Shown: piece by piece, positions 52,413-60,371 of the stretch
Position numbering within the stretch: the stretch's first letter is position 1
How the letters are laid out: each line of letters opens with the position of its first letter
From: Lachnospiraceae bacterium KM106-2
GTDB lineage: Bacteria > Bacillota > Clostridia > Lachnospirales > Lachnospiraceae
DNA length: 64,000 nucleotides
NCBI GenBank assembly: GCA_009731425.1
Contig: AP018794.1
Location: 4,389,501 to 4,453,500, forward strand
Reading direction: 5' to 3'
The notes under the pieces: model-generated
Database searches by the model: none
Told to the model about the DNA's origin: nothing
Seen by the model: the letters and a program-made list of their open reading frames with translations, nothing else
Translations under genes and position numbers: made by a program

Positions 52413-54341
52413 ATGGAAGTGGTTATGAAACGACCAAAACAGAGTATAAAGATTATTTTATTTATCGTCTTTTTATTAGTTTTGGCCAGTATTCCGGCAT
52501 TGAATGTGAAAGCGGAAAATGCTCAAAGTACTGCACCAAGTATGAAACCGGAGAAAGCAAATGGATCAGCGGTTCTATTTGACAATACTCATGGACAGAC
52601 AGCAGGTGCAGCAGATTGGGTTATTGATGGTGGCTTTTCTGATTATGCCAGTGGTCTCGTTGGGGAAGGTTTTTCGGTTACCGAATTAAGAAAAAATTCT
52701 GCTATTTGTTACTCTGATCTAGAAAAGTATGATGTTTTTGTTATTCCGGAAGCCAATATACCATTTAAGAGTAGTGAACAAGATGCAATTCTAAAGTATG
52801 TAAAACAAGGTGGAAGCGTCTTTTTTATTGCGGATCATTATAATGCGGACCGAAATAAAAATCGCTGGGATGCATCGGAAGTATTTAATGGTTATAGAAG
52901 AGGTGCTTATTTAGAACCAACAAAGGGGATGTCTTCAGCAGAAGCTAATTCATCTGCAATGAAGGGGGTAACCTCTAGCGATTGGTTAGCTGAGAATTTT
53001 GGAGTGAGATTTCGTTACAATGCGCTCGGAGATTTGAATGCAACTCAAGTTGTGAAAGAGGGTGAGTGTTTTCAAATCACCCAAAATGTAGATTCGGTTG
53101 CAATGCATGCAGGATCCACAGTAGCAATAATAAATCCAGACATTGCAAAAGGAATTGTTTACGTACCATCGGGGTTGTCATCTGATCAAAAGTGGTCTAG
53201 TGCAGTAGACGACGGAATCTATGATGGAGGAGGAATTAAAGAGGGAGCTTATGTGGCTATTGCTAAGGTAGGTCAAGGAAAGGCTGCATTTATTGGTGAT
53301 TCCTCAGCTGTTGAAGATGCTACTCCAAAGTATAAGAAAGAAGAAAATGGTGGTACTAAGAAAACATATGATGGTTATTTAGAACAAGACGATGCAACGT
53401 TACTTTTACAATTAACCGATTGGCTTTCTGAGCAGGAAGATTATACTTCTTTTTCAGAAAAAGGAATTCCTTTAGATACGAAGACACAATTACATAATTT
53501 TGAAAATCCTGAAGATTCGGTAGAGATACAATCCGAGCCATGGGCAACACCTGCAAGTGATTATAAATGGTATGACCAGAATACATTTAAAGCAGGATCA
53601 TATGGATATACAGGTAATGCAGGAAATGAAGACAGTCAGCCAGAAGAGAAGGAACAGACTTATACCATAGGATTACCACAGACAATCGTGGTAGGTGAGG
53701 AGCTGCCTCTTACGATTTATTTTAACGGTTTATCTGCAAACACAACATATGATGGATTTAAGGTTGGTGCATACCTAAATGGAGGTAAGCAAGTAGGATA
53801 TTTCAGTAATCTTGATGGAAAGTATCAAAATCAGGCAGGCTATAGTTCATCTTTTTCAATTACAACAGATCAGGATGGAAATGCCTCTAAAGTATTCGCA
53901 GTTAAGATTGATAAGAGTGTAACGGATACATTTTTCTTACGATTAAAAAAAGGATCAAAGAATTTGATTACAAATTCATGCAGTATTTCTGAATATTCAA
54001 ATAATAAATATCAATTAAATGTACCGACGGTAGCAAAGGCAGGGCAAGAGACTGCTGTAACCATCAGGATCAATGGATTAATTGCTGATCAGACACTATC
54101 TACTATGAAGATAGGAAGTTATTTAGATGGAGGAACCCAGGTTGGCTTGTTTTTAATCGATGGAGTAACATGGACATCACAATATGGTTATTCTGATCCA
54201 TTTAGTCTGCAGGCAGATGAAAATGGTATCATTACAAAAACAATTCGAATGAAATTGAAACCAGGGATTTCTGGTGATGTAAATCTTCGATTGAAACAGG
54301 GAAGTAAAAAAATGGTGACAGTAAAAATCACAGTACAATAA
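52413..54341 (+). CDS. Exported GATase-like protein with two C-terminal Ig-like repeats
   Basis: 642 residues. Signal peptide (MEVVMKRPKQSIKIILFIVFL..., cut near NVKAE), then a domain of about 290 residues with a flavodoxin/GATase1-like pattern: 'SAVLFDNTHGQTAGAADWV' strand, KYDVFVIPEANIPF, YVKQGGSVFFIADHY, GKAAFIGDSSAV. Two related modules of about 100 residues follow (VVGEELPLTIYFNGLSANTTYDGF and ...TAVTIRINGLIADQTLSTM). I do not recognise a characterised family. GAGGGATAG-type site with AGGAGGG before the ATG. Only 17 bases separate it from the phosphonate-type binding protein gene, so co-transcription is likely. Confidence 0.7.
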   Translation: MEVVMKRPKQSIKIILFIVFLLVLASIPALNVKAENAQSTAPSMKPEKANGSAVLFDNTHGQTAGAADWVIDGGFSDYASGLVGEGFSVTELRKNSAICYSDLEKYDVFVIPEANIPFKSSEQDAILKYVKQGGSVFFIADHYNADRNKNRWDASEVFNGYRRGAYLEPTKGMSSAEANSSAMKGVTSSDWLAENFGVRFRYNALGDLNATQVVKEGECFQITQNVDSVAMHAGSTVAIINPDIAKGIVYVPSGLSSDQKWSSAVDDGIYDGGGIKEGAYVAIAKVGQGKAAFIGDSSAVEDATPKYKKEENGGTKKTYDGYLEQDDATLLLQLTDWLSEQEDYTSFSEKGIPLDTKTQLHNFENPEDSVEIQSEPWATPASDYKWYDQNTFKAGSYGYTGNAGNEDSQPEEKEQTYTIGLPQTIVVGEELPLTIYFNGLSANTTYDGFKVGAYLNGGKQVGYFSNLDGKYQNQAGYSSSFSITTDQDGNASKVFAVKIDKSVTDTFFLRLKKGSKNLITNSCSISEYSNNKYQLNVPTVAKAGQETAVTIRINGLIADQTLSTMKIGSYLDGGTQVGLFLIDGVTWTSQYGYSDPFSLQADENGIITKTIRMKLKPGISGDVNLRLKQGSKKMVTVKITVQ

Positions 54342-54358
54342 TTAAAAGGAGAGAAAAA

Positions 54359-55471
54359 ATGATGAAAAAGATATGTTGTATTTTATTAGGATTGGTACTT
54401 TGTATTGGTTCTCTTACCGGATGTGGGAAAAAGGATTCAACAGAAGTTAAGGCTGAAACAGAGACTAAGACAGAAACGCAAAAGCCAGATGAGTCAAAAG
54501 AGGCTGCAACTCCAGAAGCGAAGAAAGTGGATAAATTAAAAGTTTATTTTGTACCATCAAGGGAACCTGAGGAAATTGTTACGGCAACAGAGCCATTAAA
54601 GGAATTGCTTAAGACAGAACTTGCTAAGCAAGGTTACGACGTGGCGAATATTGAGATCACAGTTGGTACTTCTTACGAGGCAGTAGGGGAATCATTATCA
54701 GCTGGAACTGCAGATATCGGATTTATTCCAGGTGGAACATATGTATTATATGATGATGGAGCAGATGTAATTTTAACGGCTACAAGGGCAGGATTAAATA
54801 AAGATTCCGCAGAAGCAAAAGACTGGAATGATGGTAAAGAGACAGAAGCATCAGACCAACAGGCAGTGTCCTATCGAGCATTGATGATTGCAGGTCCTTC
54901 TGAAAAAGGAAAAGAGATCGCAGCGAAAGTAAATGAAGGAAAAGAACTGACTTGGGATGATATTAAGGACGCTAACTGGAGTGTAATGTCATCTTCGTCA
55001 CCAGCAGGTTATATTTATCCAGCACTTTGGTTACAGGATAAGTTCGGAAAAGGAATCACTGATTTATCGAAAGCAGTTCAATCGGATTCTTATGGAAGTG
55101 CATTTGCAAGATTAGCGTCTGGTCAAGTCGATATTGTTCTTACTTATGCAGATGCAAGAAGAGATTATGCTAGTAAATGGACTTCAGAATATGCTAGAAA
55201 AGATTCTATTTGGAAAGAAACAAATGTCATCGGTGTGACGGATGCTATTTACAATGATACGGTATGTGTTAGTAAAAATTCTACTACAATGGATGAAGGT
55301 ATGAAAGTAGCAGTTCAAAAGGCCTTGATCAATATTGGAAATACAGAGGAAGGTAAGAAAGTCATTGCAGTTTATAGTCATGAAGGATACCAAGAAGCAC
55401 AGTCTTCTGATTATGATAAGGAAAGAGAAGCACAGAAATTGATTCAAAAGTTAAGCGGTGGCAAGAAATAG
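54359..55471 (+). CDS. phnD: Phosphate/phosphonate-type substrate-binding lipoprotein
   Basis: 370 residues. Lipoprotein signal with lipobox LTGC (Cys22), a Thr/Glu/Lys linker, then the PhnD fold: LKVYFVPSREPEEIVTATEPL, 'GTADIGFIPGGTYVLYDD', SSSPAGYIYPALWL, 'GQVDIVLTYADARRDY'. It would capture phosphonate, phosphite or a related anion outside the cell and deliver it to the PhnC/PhnE transporter encoded next. No phosphonate-degrading genes lie in the window, so the substrate is open. Confidence 0.88.
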   Translation: MMKKICCILLGLVLCIGSLTGCGKKDSTEVKAETETKTETQKPDESKEAATPEAKKVDKLKVYFVPSREPEEIVTATEPLKELLKTELAKQGYDVANIEITVGTSYEAVGESLSAGTADIGFIPGGTYVLYDDGADVILTATRAGLNKDSAEAKDWNDGKETEASDQQAVSYRALMIAGPSEKGKEIAAKVNEGKELTWDDIKDANWSVMSSSSPAGYIYPALWLQDKFGKGITDLSKAVQSDSYGSAFARLASGQVDIVLTYADARRDYASKWTSEYARKDSIWKETNVIGVTDAIYNDTVCVSKNSTTMDEGMKVAVQKALINIGNTEEGKKVIAVYSHEGYQEAQSSDYDKEREAQKLIQKLSGGKK

Positions 55472-55490
55472 TTCACAAGGGGGAATTTGA

Positions 55491-56279
55491 GTGATTGAAT
55501 TTAGAGGGGTATCAAAGCAATATCCGAATGGGGTAAAAGGTTTAGATCATATCAATTTAACGATACAGCAAGGTGAGTTTGTTGCGATCATTGGAAGGTC
55601 AGGAGCAGGGAAATCAACGTTCTTACGGACCATTAATCGAATGCATGATATTACAGAAGGAACATTGATCGTTGATGGAAATGAAGTAATGAGTCTACAC
55701 GGAAAGCAGTTAAGAAATTTTCGACGAAAGATAGGTATGATCTTTCAATCTTTCAATCTTGTGAATCGTACTACTGTAATTCGGAATGTCTTAATTGCAA
55801 ATGTACCAGATATGGGGCTTTTTAGGGCCCTATTTGGTATTTTTACAAAAGAGCAGAAGTTGAATGCATTAGAGGCGCTAGACAAGGTTGGAATTCTGGA
55901 GAAAGCTTATGTTCGAGCAGATCAATTATCAGGTGGGCAGCAACAAAGAGTTGCACTTGCTAGAACGCTGGCACAGAAACCACAGGTCATACTAGCGGAT
56001 GAGCCAGTTGCAGCACTTGATCCAGTGACCGCCAAACAGGTAATGGATGACTTTAGAAAGATCAATCAGGAAATGAATCTTTCTATTTTGATCAATATTC
56101 ATCATGTAGAGTTAGCACTAGAATATGCAGATCGCATCATTGGAATTCGAGAAGGAAAGATTGTGTATGATGGTCCATCGGATGAGGTAACGCAAGAGGT
56201 GCTAGATTGTATCTATCGGAATACGAAAGGAGAAGAGGCCACGAATGAAATTTTATGTGAAAGTATTCAGACCGCATAA
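55491..56279 (+). CDS. phnC: Phosphonate-type ABC transporter ATPase
   Basis: 262 residues with Walker A GRSGAGKSTFLR, Q-loop IFQSFNLVNRTTV, signature LSGGQQQRVALAR, Walker B VILADEPVAALDP and switch His (NIHHVELA). All motifs intact. The start codon is GTG at 55491 after GGGGGAA. Its end overlaps the first permease gene by 35 bases. Confidence 0.94.
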   Translation: MIEFRGVSKQYPNGVKGLDHINLTIQQGEFVAIIGRSGAGKSTFLRTINRMHDITEGTLIVDGNEVMSLHGKQLRNFRRKIGMIFQSFNLVNRTTVIRNVLIANVPDMGLFRALFGIFTKEQKLNALEALDKVGILEKAYVRADQLSGGQQQRVALARTLAQKPQVILADEPVAALDPVTAKQVMDDFRKINQEMNLSILINIHHVELALEYADRIIGIREGKIVYDGPSDEVTQEVLDCIYRNTKGEEATNEILCESIQTA

Positions 56280-57066
56280 AATACAGCTTGCCAATGGGAA
56301 AATTGTAGAAGAGAATGTGACAAAGGCTCCATTTTTTGTTCTGCTAGTATTAGCTGGTGTATACCTTTCAGTTAAGGTAACTGGATTTCAATTATCCGTA
56401 TTGCTTGAACGTGGAAATGAGTTTTTAGTAATACTAGGGCAAATGTTCCCACCAGATATGAGCTATCTGCGGGAAGTGTGGGGACCATTATTTGATACTA
56501 TAAAAATGTCTTTATTAGGTTCTGTTGTAGGTGCTATTTTGACGATCCCCTTTGCCATTCTAGCATCCAGCAATGTGATATCGAATAAAGTAGTATTGTA
56601 TTGTGTACGGGTGTTTTTAAGCGTGGTTCGGACAGTACCTACCTTAGTGTGTGCATTGATAGCCACTTATCTATTCGGACTTGGTACTATGGCAGGTACC
56701 GTTGCAATCGCAGTCTTTACATTTGCTTATGTAGGAAAACAACTTTATGAACAGATCGAGACAGTAGATATGGGAGCATTTGAGGCAATGGAAGCTATGG
56801 GGGCAAATCGATGCTATGCATTTCTTGGTGCCATTTTCCCTCAGATTTTATCGACGTATTTATCAGTATGCTTATTTTGTTTTGAAGGAAATGTAAGATA
56901 TGCGTCCATACTTGGATTTGTAGGTGCAGGAGGGCTAGGAAACGTTATGAATGAAAAAATAGGATGGCGTGAATATGATAAGGTTGGGACTATGATAGTT
57001 TTATTATTTTTTACAGTAATGATCATTGAGACGATCAGCCATTATTTACGAAAGAGACTGGCGTAG
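56245..57066 (+). CDS. phnE: Phosphonate-type ABC transporter permease 1
   Basis: 273 residues, about six helices, with the EAA loop 'FEAMEAMGANRCYAFLGAIFP' that contacts the ATPase, and the closing YASILGFVGAGGLG. Overlaps phnC by 35 bases, so translation is coupled. Works with the permease encoded next as a heterodimer. Confidence 0.92.
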   Translation: MKFYVKVFRPHKIQLANGKIVEENVTKAPFFVLLVLAGVYLSVKVTGFQLSVLLERGNEFLVILGQMFPPDMSYLREVWGPLFDTIKMSLLGSVVGAILTIPFAILASSNVISNKVVLYCVRVFLSVVRTVPTLVCALIATYLFGLGTMAGTVAIAVFTFAYVGKQLYEQIETVDMGAFEAMEAMGANRCYAFLGAIFPQILSTYLSVCLFCFEGNVRYASILGFVGAGGLGNVMNEKIGWREYDKVGTMIVLLFFTVMIIETISHYLRKRLA

Positions 57067-57076
57067 GAGGGATAGA

Positions 57077-57883
57077 ATGAGTGAAAGTATTCGTATAAAG
57101 TATGAGGAAGAACCAAGTACATGGATTGCAAAGCTTGTACTTGTATTTCTTATTGTGCTTCTTATGGTATGGACTTCTAATTCAGTGTCTTTTCATTTGG
57201 CAGATGGAGGATTGAAAATTGCTAAGGGTATTATTGACGGTATCGTACATCCAGATACAAAATTATTATTTGATCTTACGAATAAAGGCGTAGCTTATTT
57301 ATTGTTGGAGACAGTCTGTATTGCGTTTCTTGGGACGATAGTAGGAGCAATCTTTTCAATCCCGCTTTCTTTTTTGTCGGCGGCAAATTTAGTGGCAAGA
57401 CCAGTTGCAGTGAGTGTGAGGGTACTTATTATGGCAATTCGAACGATACCATCTTTTGTATATGCGCTGATGTTTGTTCGAGTAACAGGAGCGGGCGCAT
57501 TTGCAGGTCTTATGACTATGTCGCTTTGCTCTATTGGGATGGTATCAAAAATGTTCATCGAGAGTATTGAAAATCTAGATATCAAAATATTAGAGTCTCT
57601 AGATGCAGCGGGATGTACTACATTTCAGAAAATTAGATATGGAATTCTGCCACAGTTATTTCCTGACTTTATGTCTACGATCATATATCGTTTTGATATG
57701 AATTTACGAGATGCCACGGTTCTGGGGTTAGTAGGAGCCGGTGGGATTGGAGCACCATTGATCTTTGCGATGAATTCTTATCGATGGAATCAGGTAGGAG
57801 CAATCCTTACTGGACTTATTATCTTAATCCTTCTAATTGAAATCCTATCGGCTAAGATCCGGGTTCGATTAGTAAGAGGGTAA
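57077..57883 (+). CDS. phnE: Phosphonate-type ABC transporter permease 2
   Basis: 268 residues, about six helices, EAA loop 'LESLDAAGCTTFQKIRYGILP' and closing 'RDATVLGLVGAGGIGAPLIF'. The ATG at 57077 follows TAGGAGGGA; the frame opening at 57026 within the first permease is an artefact. Last gene of the PhnDCEE operon. Confidence 0.92.
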   Translation: MSESIRIKYEEEPSTWIAKLVLVFLIVLLMVWTSNSVSFHLADGGLKIAKGIIDGIVHPDTKLLFDLTNKGVAYLLLETVCIAFLGTIVGAIFSIPLSFLSAANLVARPVAVSVRVLIMAIRTIPSFVYALMFVRVTGAGAFAGLMTMSLCSIGMVSKMFIESIENLDIKILESLDAAGCTTFQKIRYGILPQLFPDFMSTIIYRFDMNLRDATVLGLVGAGGIGAPLIFAMNSYRWNQVGAILTGLIILILLIEILSAKIRVRLVRG

Positions 57884-57990
57884 TTATCAAAGTAGATTGG
57901 AGTATTCGCAGAAAGTTTAGTAGAAGCGTTTGGTAGATTAATTAATCTGAAATTGGTGATATTACCGGAAGAGTTAGAAGAATAAAAAAT

Positions 57991-58017
57991 GCACTCCGAT
58001 GTAAGGAGTGCTTTTTT
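57991..58017 (+). terminator. Terminator of the Phn-type operon
   Basis: GCACTCC (57991-57997) pairs with GGAGTGC (58005-58011), followed by six T, 108 bases after the last stop. In between a 28-codon frame without a start codon is the only feature. Confidence 0.8.
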
Positions 58018-58019
58018 GA

Positions 58020-58137
58020 TTGTTGACAATTACTTTTACTCACCCCATTTCTATCTAGGGGAAAGGTTTGGAGAACTTCGTTCTCCATTTCAAATCAGGC
58101 GCCGGAAACCACGCTTTTCATCCAAGCTTGTCAACAA
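58020..58137. repeat. 118-bp segment bounded by 10-bp perfect inverted repeats
   Basis: TTGTTGACAA (58020-58029) and TTGTCAACAA (58128-58137) are exact reverse complements. Inside lies a strong hairpin, GGAGAAC/GTTCTCC (58071-58087). It sits between two convergent genes and could be a small repeat element or a structured terminator region for the minus-strand gene. Confidence 0.5.
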
Positions 58138-58166
58138 AGGGTATTTCTTATCATTTCGTTATCATG

Positions 58167-60026
58167 CTAAGCTCTGATATCGAAGGAATATCGTTTGATG
58201 GAAGGCATCTTTACTTCTTGTTCCATAATATCTTTCACTAAGTCGATATCTCGTTCCCGCATTAAAATCTCATTGGAATATTGAAATCCCTTCGCGCTGA
58301 TTACTTGATCTAATTTTAATATATTTTCTTTGATCACTTGCTGTGTTTCTGGATCATTACAATAGAACTTGGTATTTAATGATTTACCGCCAGTCAGGGT
58401 AATGTTAATATCCAGTGGCCCTAAATGATCCATATCAAGATGTAAGAGTACATTGACATTGTTAGGATCTTGCTTTAATTTCTTTTTATTTGTATAGACA
58501 TAAAGATCTGTATGAACATTCTGATTCTTGAATTTCATCGGAAGCTGGATGTAGGAGAACATCTGATTTAGCGTCTGCATAAAATCAATGTTGCTTTTCA
58601 TGCCATTGGTCTGATGATTTAAAGTCTCAGAATATTTCTCAGCTATGCCAGATGAGGAGATCGTTTGGAGTAGCTTCAAATTATCATACATTTCTTCGTA
58701 ATGCTTTTGTGGTTCGCCCTCTTTTAGCAATTGATCCGGTGTCATCGTAAACTTATCGGTTAAGGCTGCTTGAAAGATATCTTTATACTCATCGCTTCCA
58801 AGTAATCCTGTTAATTGATGTCTGGTAGCGGGATCCGAAGCATGTTGGAGTAAGCGGTTGATCAACTGTAGAAAATCATTGGCTGAAATCTCCCCTGACT
58901 GAATGGCAGACTGTTCTGCAGGGCTTAGTCCTAATCCTTCGAGTGAGGCAAGTAGCGAATTTCGATCCGTTGTTGAGAGGATGGAAGCAAGGTGATTGGT
59001 ATCTCGCTGAAACTGATTGAATTGATCCACCACATCATAAATGATCGGATTACGAAAGGCATCTACTTCGTTCATCTGAGGAAGTTCTTCTGAAGAGGAT
59101 TCTGGATTTGCTTCCATTGCCGCTTGTATTTCGGCTGTACGAGCAGCATCATGCTGGCTAGCTGTAGTAATACTTTCTGCGATCGCATGCATGACATCAC
59201 TGACGCTAGCTGACTGATTTAATATTTGTACCTTAAGTGAGTCATCAATCTGATAAGGTTCTAATAAATCTACAAGCTCCATAGCAGCATCCCCAGATAT
59301 CTGTAATAAAGGATTCCCTTGTGCATCGGCATTCATTGTTACATAGGTGGTTGTTACTTTTGAAAAAGCAGTCAGACTAGTAAAATCATTTGCTTTCGCC
59401 ATGTTCTCCATCGTATTTGTAAGTTCTAGTCCAATTGAATCAATTTCAGTCAGAAGACGATGCTCATGATTTAGATAATGTTCCATTTGTAATGCATTTT
59501 CATCGGTAATCGGGATATTATGTTTATGCATCAGGATCAACGTTTCTACATTGACATCCTGATGGAGACTTGCCTCTTGTAAAAGGCTCATAATACTGGA
59601 TTTATTTATGGATAGCTGGTTGTCAAGAAGACATTTAACAAGACTTAAATTACGTTCTGTCTTTGGAAGATCAGCCTCTTCTAGGGCTTTATGAACAACC
59701 ATATCTTCGCGGTTTAGAGAAGAAGGGAGAAGGTGTTTTAAGGTAATAGATTCATTTGTACACTCAGTTACTTTAAAGGTTGCGATTTCTCCCATGTTAA
59801 GTTCGCTATTGTCTGGGTATGATGCGATCAGTGTGGTCTTATCATAGAGTTTTAGGGTGACCTGGTTCTCTCGGATATCAGTTACTAATCCACGGATGAT
59901 CTGACCTTTTTCTAAATAGGCAGATGAACTGGTAATCTTACTTGCTGCTGCAGATTTGGACGTTCTTGCGCTTGTTGCAGAGGCATTCGATTGTAATTGA
60001 CTCATTGTTTTTTGTACGGTTTCCAT
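58167..60026 (-). CDS. FliK-like flagellar hook-length-type protein (DUF6240-like)
   Basis: 619 residues, cytoplasmic. N-terminal polar region and a small beta domain (about 40-105), a long helical, Gln/Ser/Leu-rich middle, and a C-terminal domain ('SYIQLPMKFKNQNVHTDLYV', 'NVLLHLDMDHLGPLDINI') resembling the C-terminal FliK domain (Flg_hook). Such proteins occur in motile Clostridia, often apart from the main flagellar cluster; no other flagellar gene is in the window. A hook-length or related role is by similarity only. It is a lone minus-strand gene. Confidence 0.65.
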   Translation of the reverse strand: METVQKTMSQLQSNASATSARTSKSAAASKITSSSAYLEKGQIIRGLVTDIRENQVTLKLYDKTTLIASYPDNSELNMGEIATFKVTECTNESITLKHLLPSSLNREDMVVHKALEEADLPKTERNLSLVKCLLDNQLSINKSSIMSLLQEASLHQDVNVETLILMHKHNIPITDENALQMEHYLNHEHRLLTEIDSIGLELTNTMENMAKANDFTSLTAFSKVTTTYVTMNADAQGNPLLQISGDAAMELVDLLEPYQIDDSLKVQILNQSASVSDVMHAIAESITTASQHDAARTAEIQAAMEANPESSSEELPQMNEVDAFRNPIIYDVVDQFNQFQRDTNHLASILSTTDRNSLLASLEGLGLSPAEQSAIQSGEISANDFLQLINRLLQHASDPATRHQLTGLLGSDEYKDIFQAALTDKFTMTPDQLLKEGEPQKHYEEMYDNLKLLQTISSSGIAEKYSETLNHQTNGMKSNIDFMQTLNQMFSYIQLPMKFKNQNVHTDLYVYTNKKKLKQDPNNVNVLLHLDMDHLGPLDINITLTGGKSLNTKFYCNDPETQQVIKENILKLDQVISAKGFQYSNEILMRERDIDLVKDIMEQEVKMPSIKRYSFDIRA

Positions 60027-60170
60027 CTATTTTCACGTTCCTTACATTTAATTAATTTAAGCTATTGTATAATAATAATCGGTCAGAACTGTGAATGACC
60101 TTATATATATGAAGAAAAGAAAGAAAAATATATGCATAACTTAATTATATAACAAAAAAACATGAAAAAC

Positions 60171-60252
60171 ATTGATTTTCTTAAATCACAGCGCTATAAT
60201 ACACATATAACAAGAACAAAGGCGTTCTAGGGTAACCTAGGGCGCCTTTTTT
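60171..60252 (+). promoter_or_regulatory. gltB promoter with initial-transcribed terminator
   Basis: TTGATT (60171-60176), 17 bases, TATAAT (60194-60199), start near 60206. Ten bases later a 14-pair hairpin begins: 60217-60230 with 60235-60248 around GTAA, then four or more T. It shares CAAAGGCG (60216-60223) with the glnA attenuator. Between it and the gene (60253-60371), CTCGT at 60281 can pair either with ACGAG at 60265 or with ACGAG at 60310, two mutually exclusive helices. Confidence 0.72.
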
Positions 60253-60371
60253 TATTTCTCAAACAACGAGTCAAAGTGATCCTCGTATCTACTTGGTAAA
60301 TATCGTGATAACGAGAAAAATATATGTAAGCAATTCATATTTGAGTGAAAATAGAGAAAAGGAGTGTCAAC

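Noticed and set aside
57893..57985. A 28-codon frame after the last Phn permease, perhaps a gene remnant
   Set aside because: No start codon or ribosome binding site, and no recognisable protein similarity.
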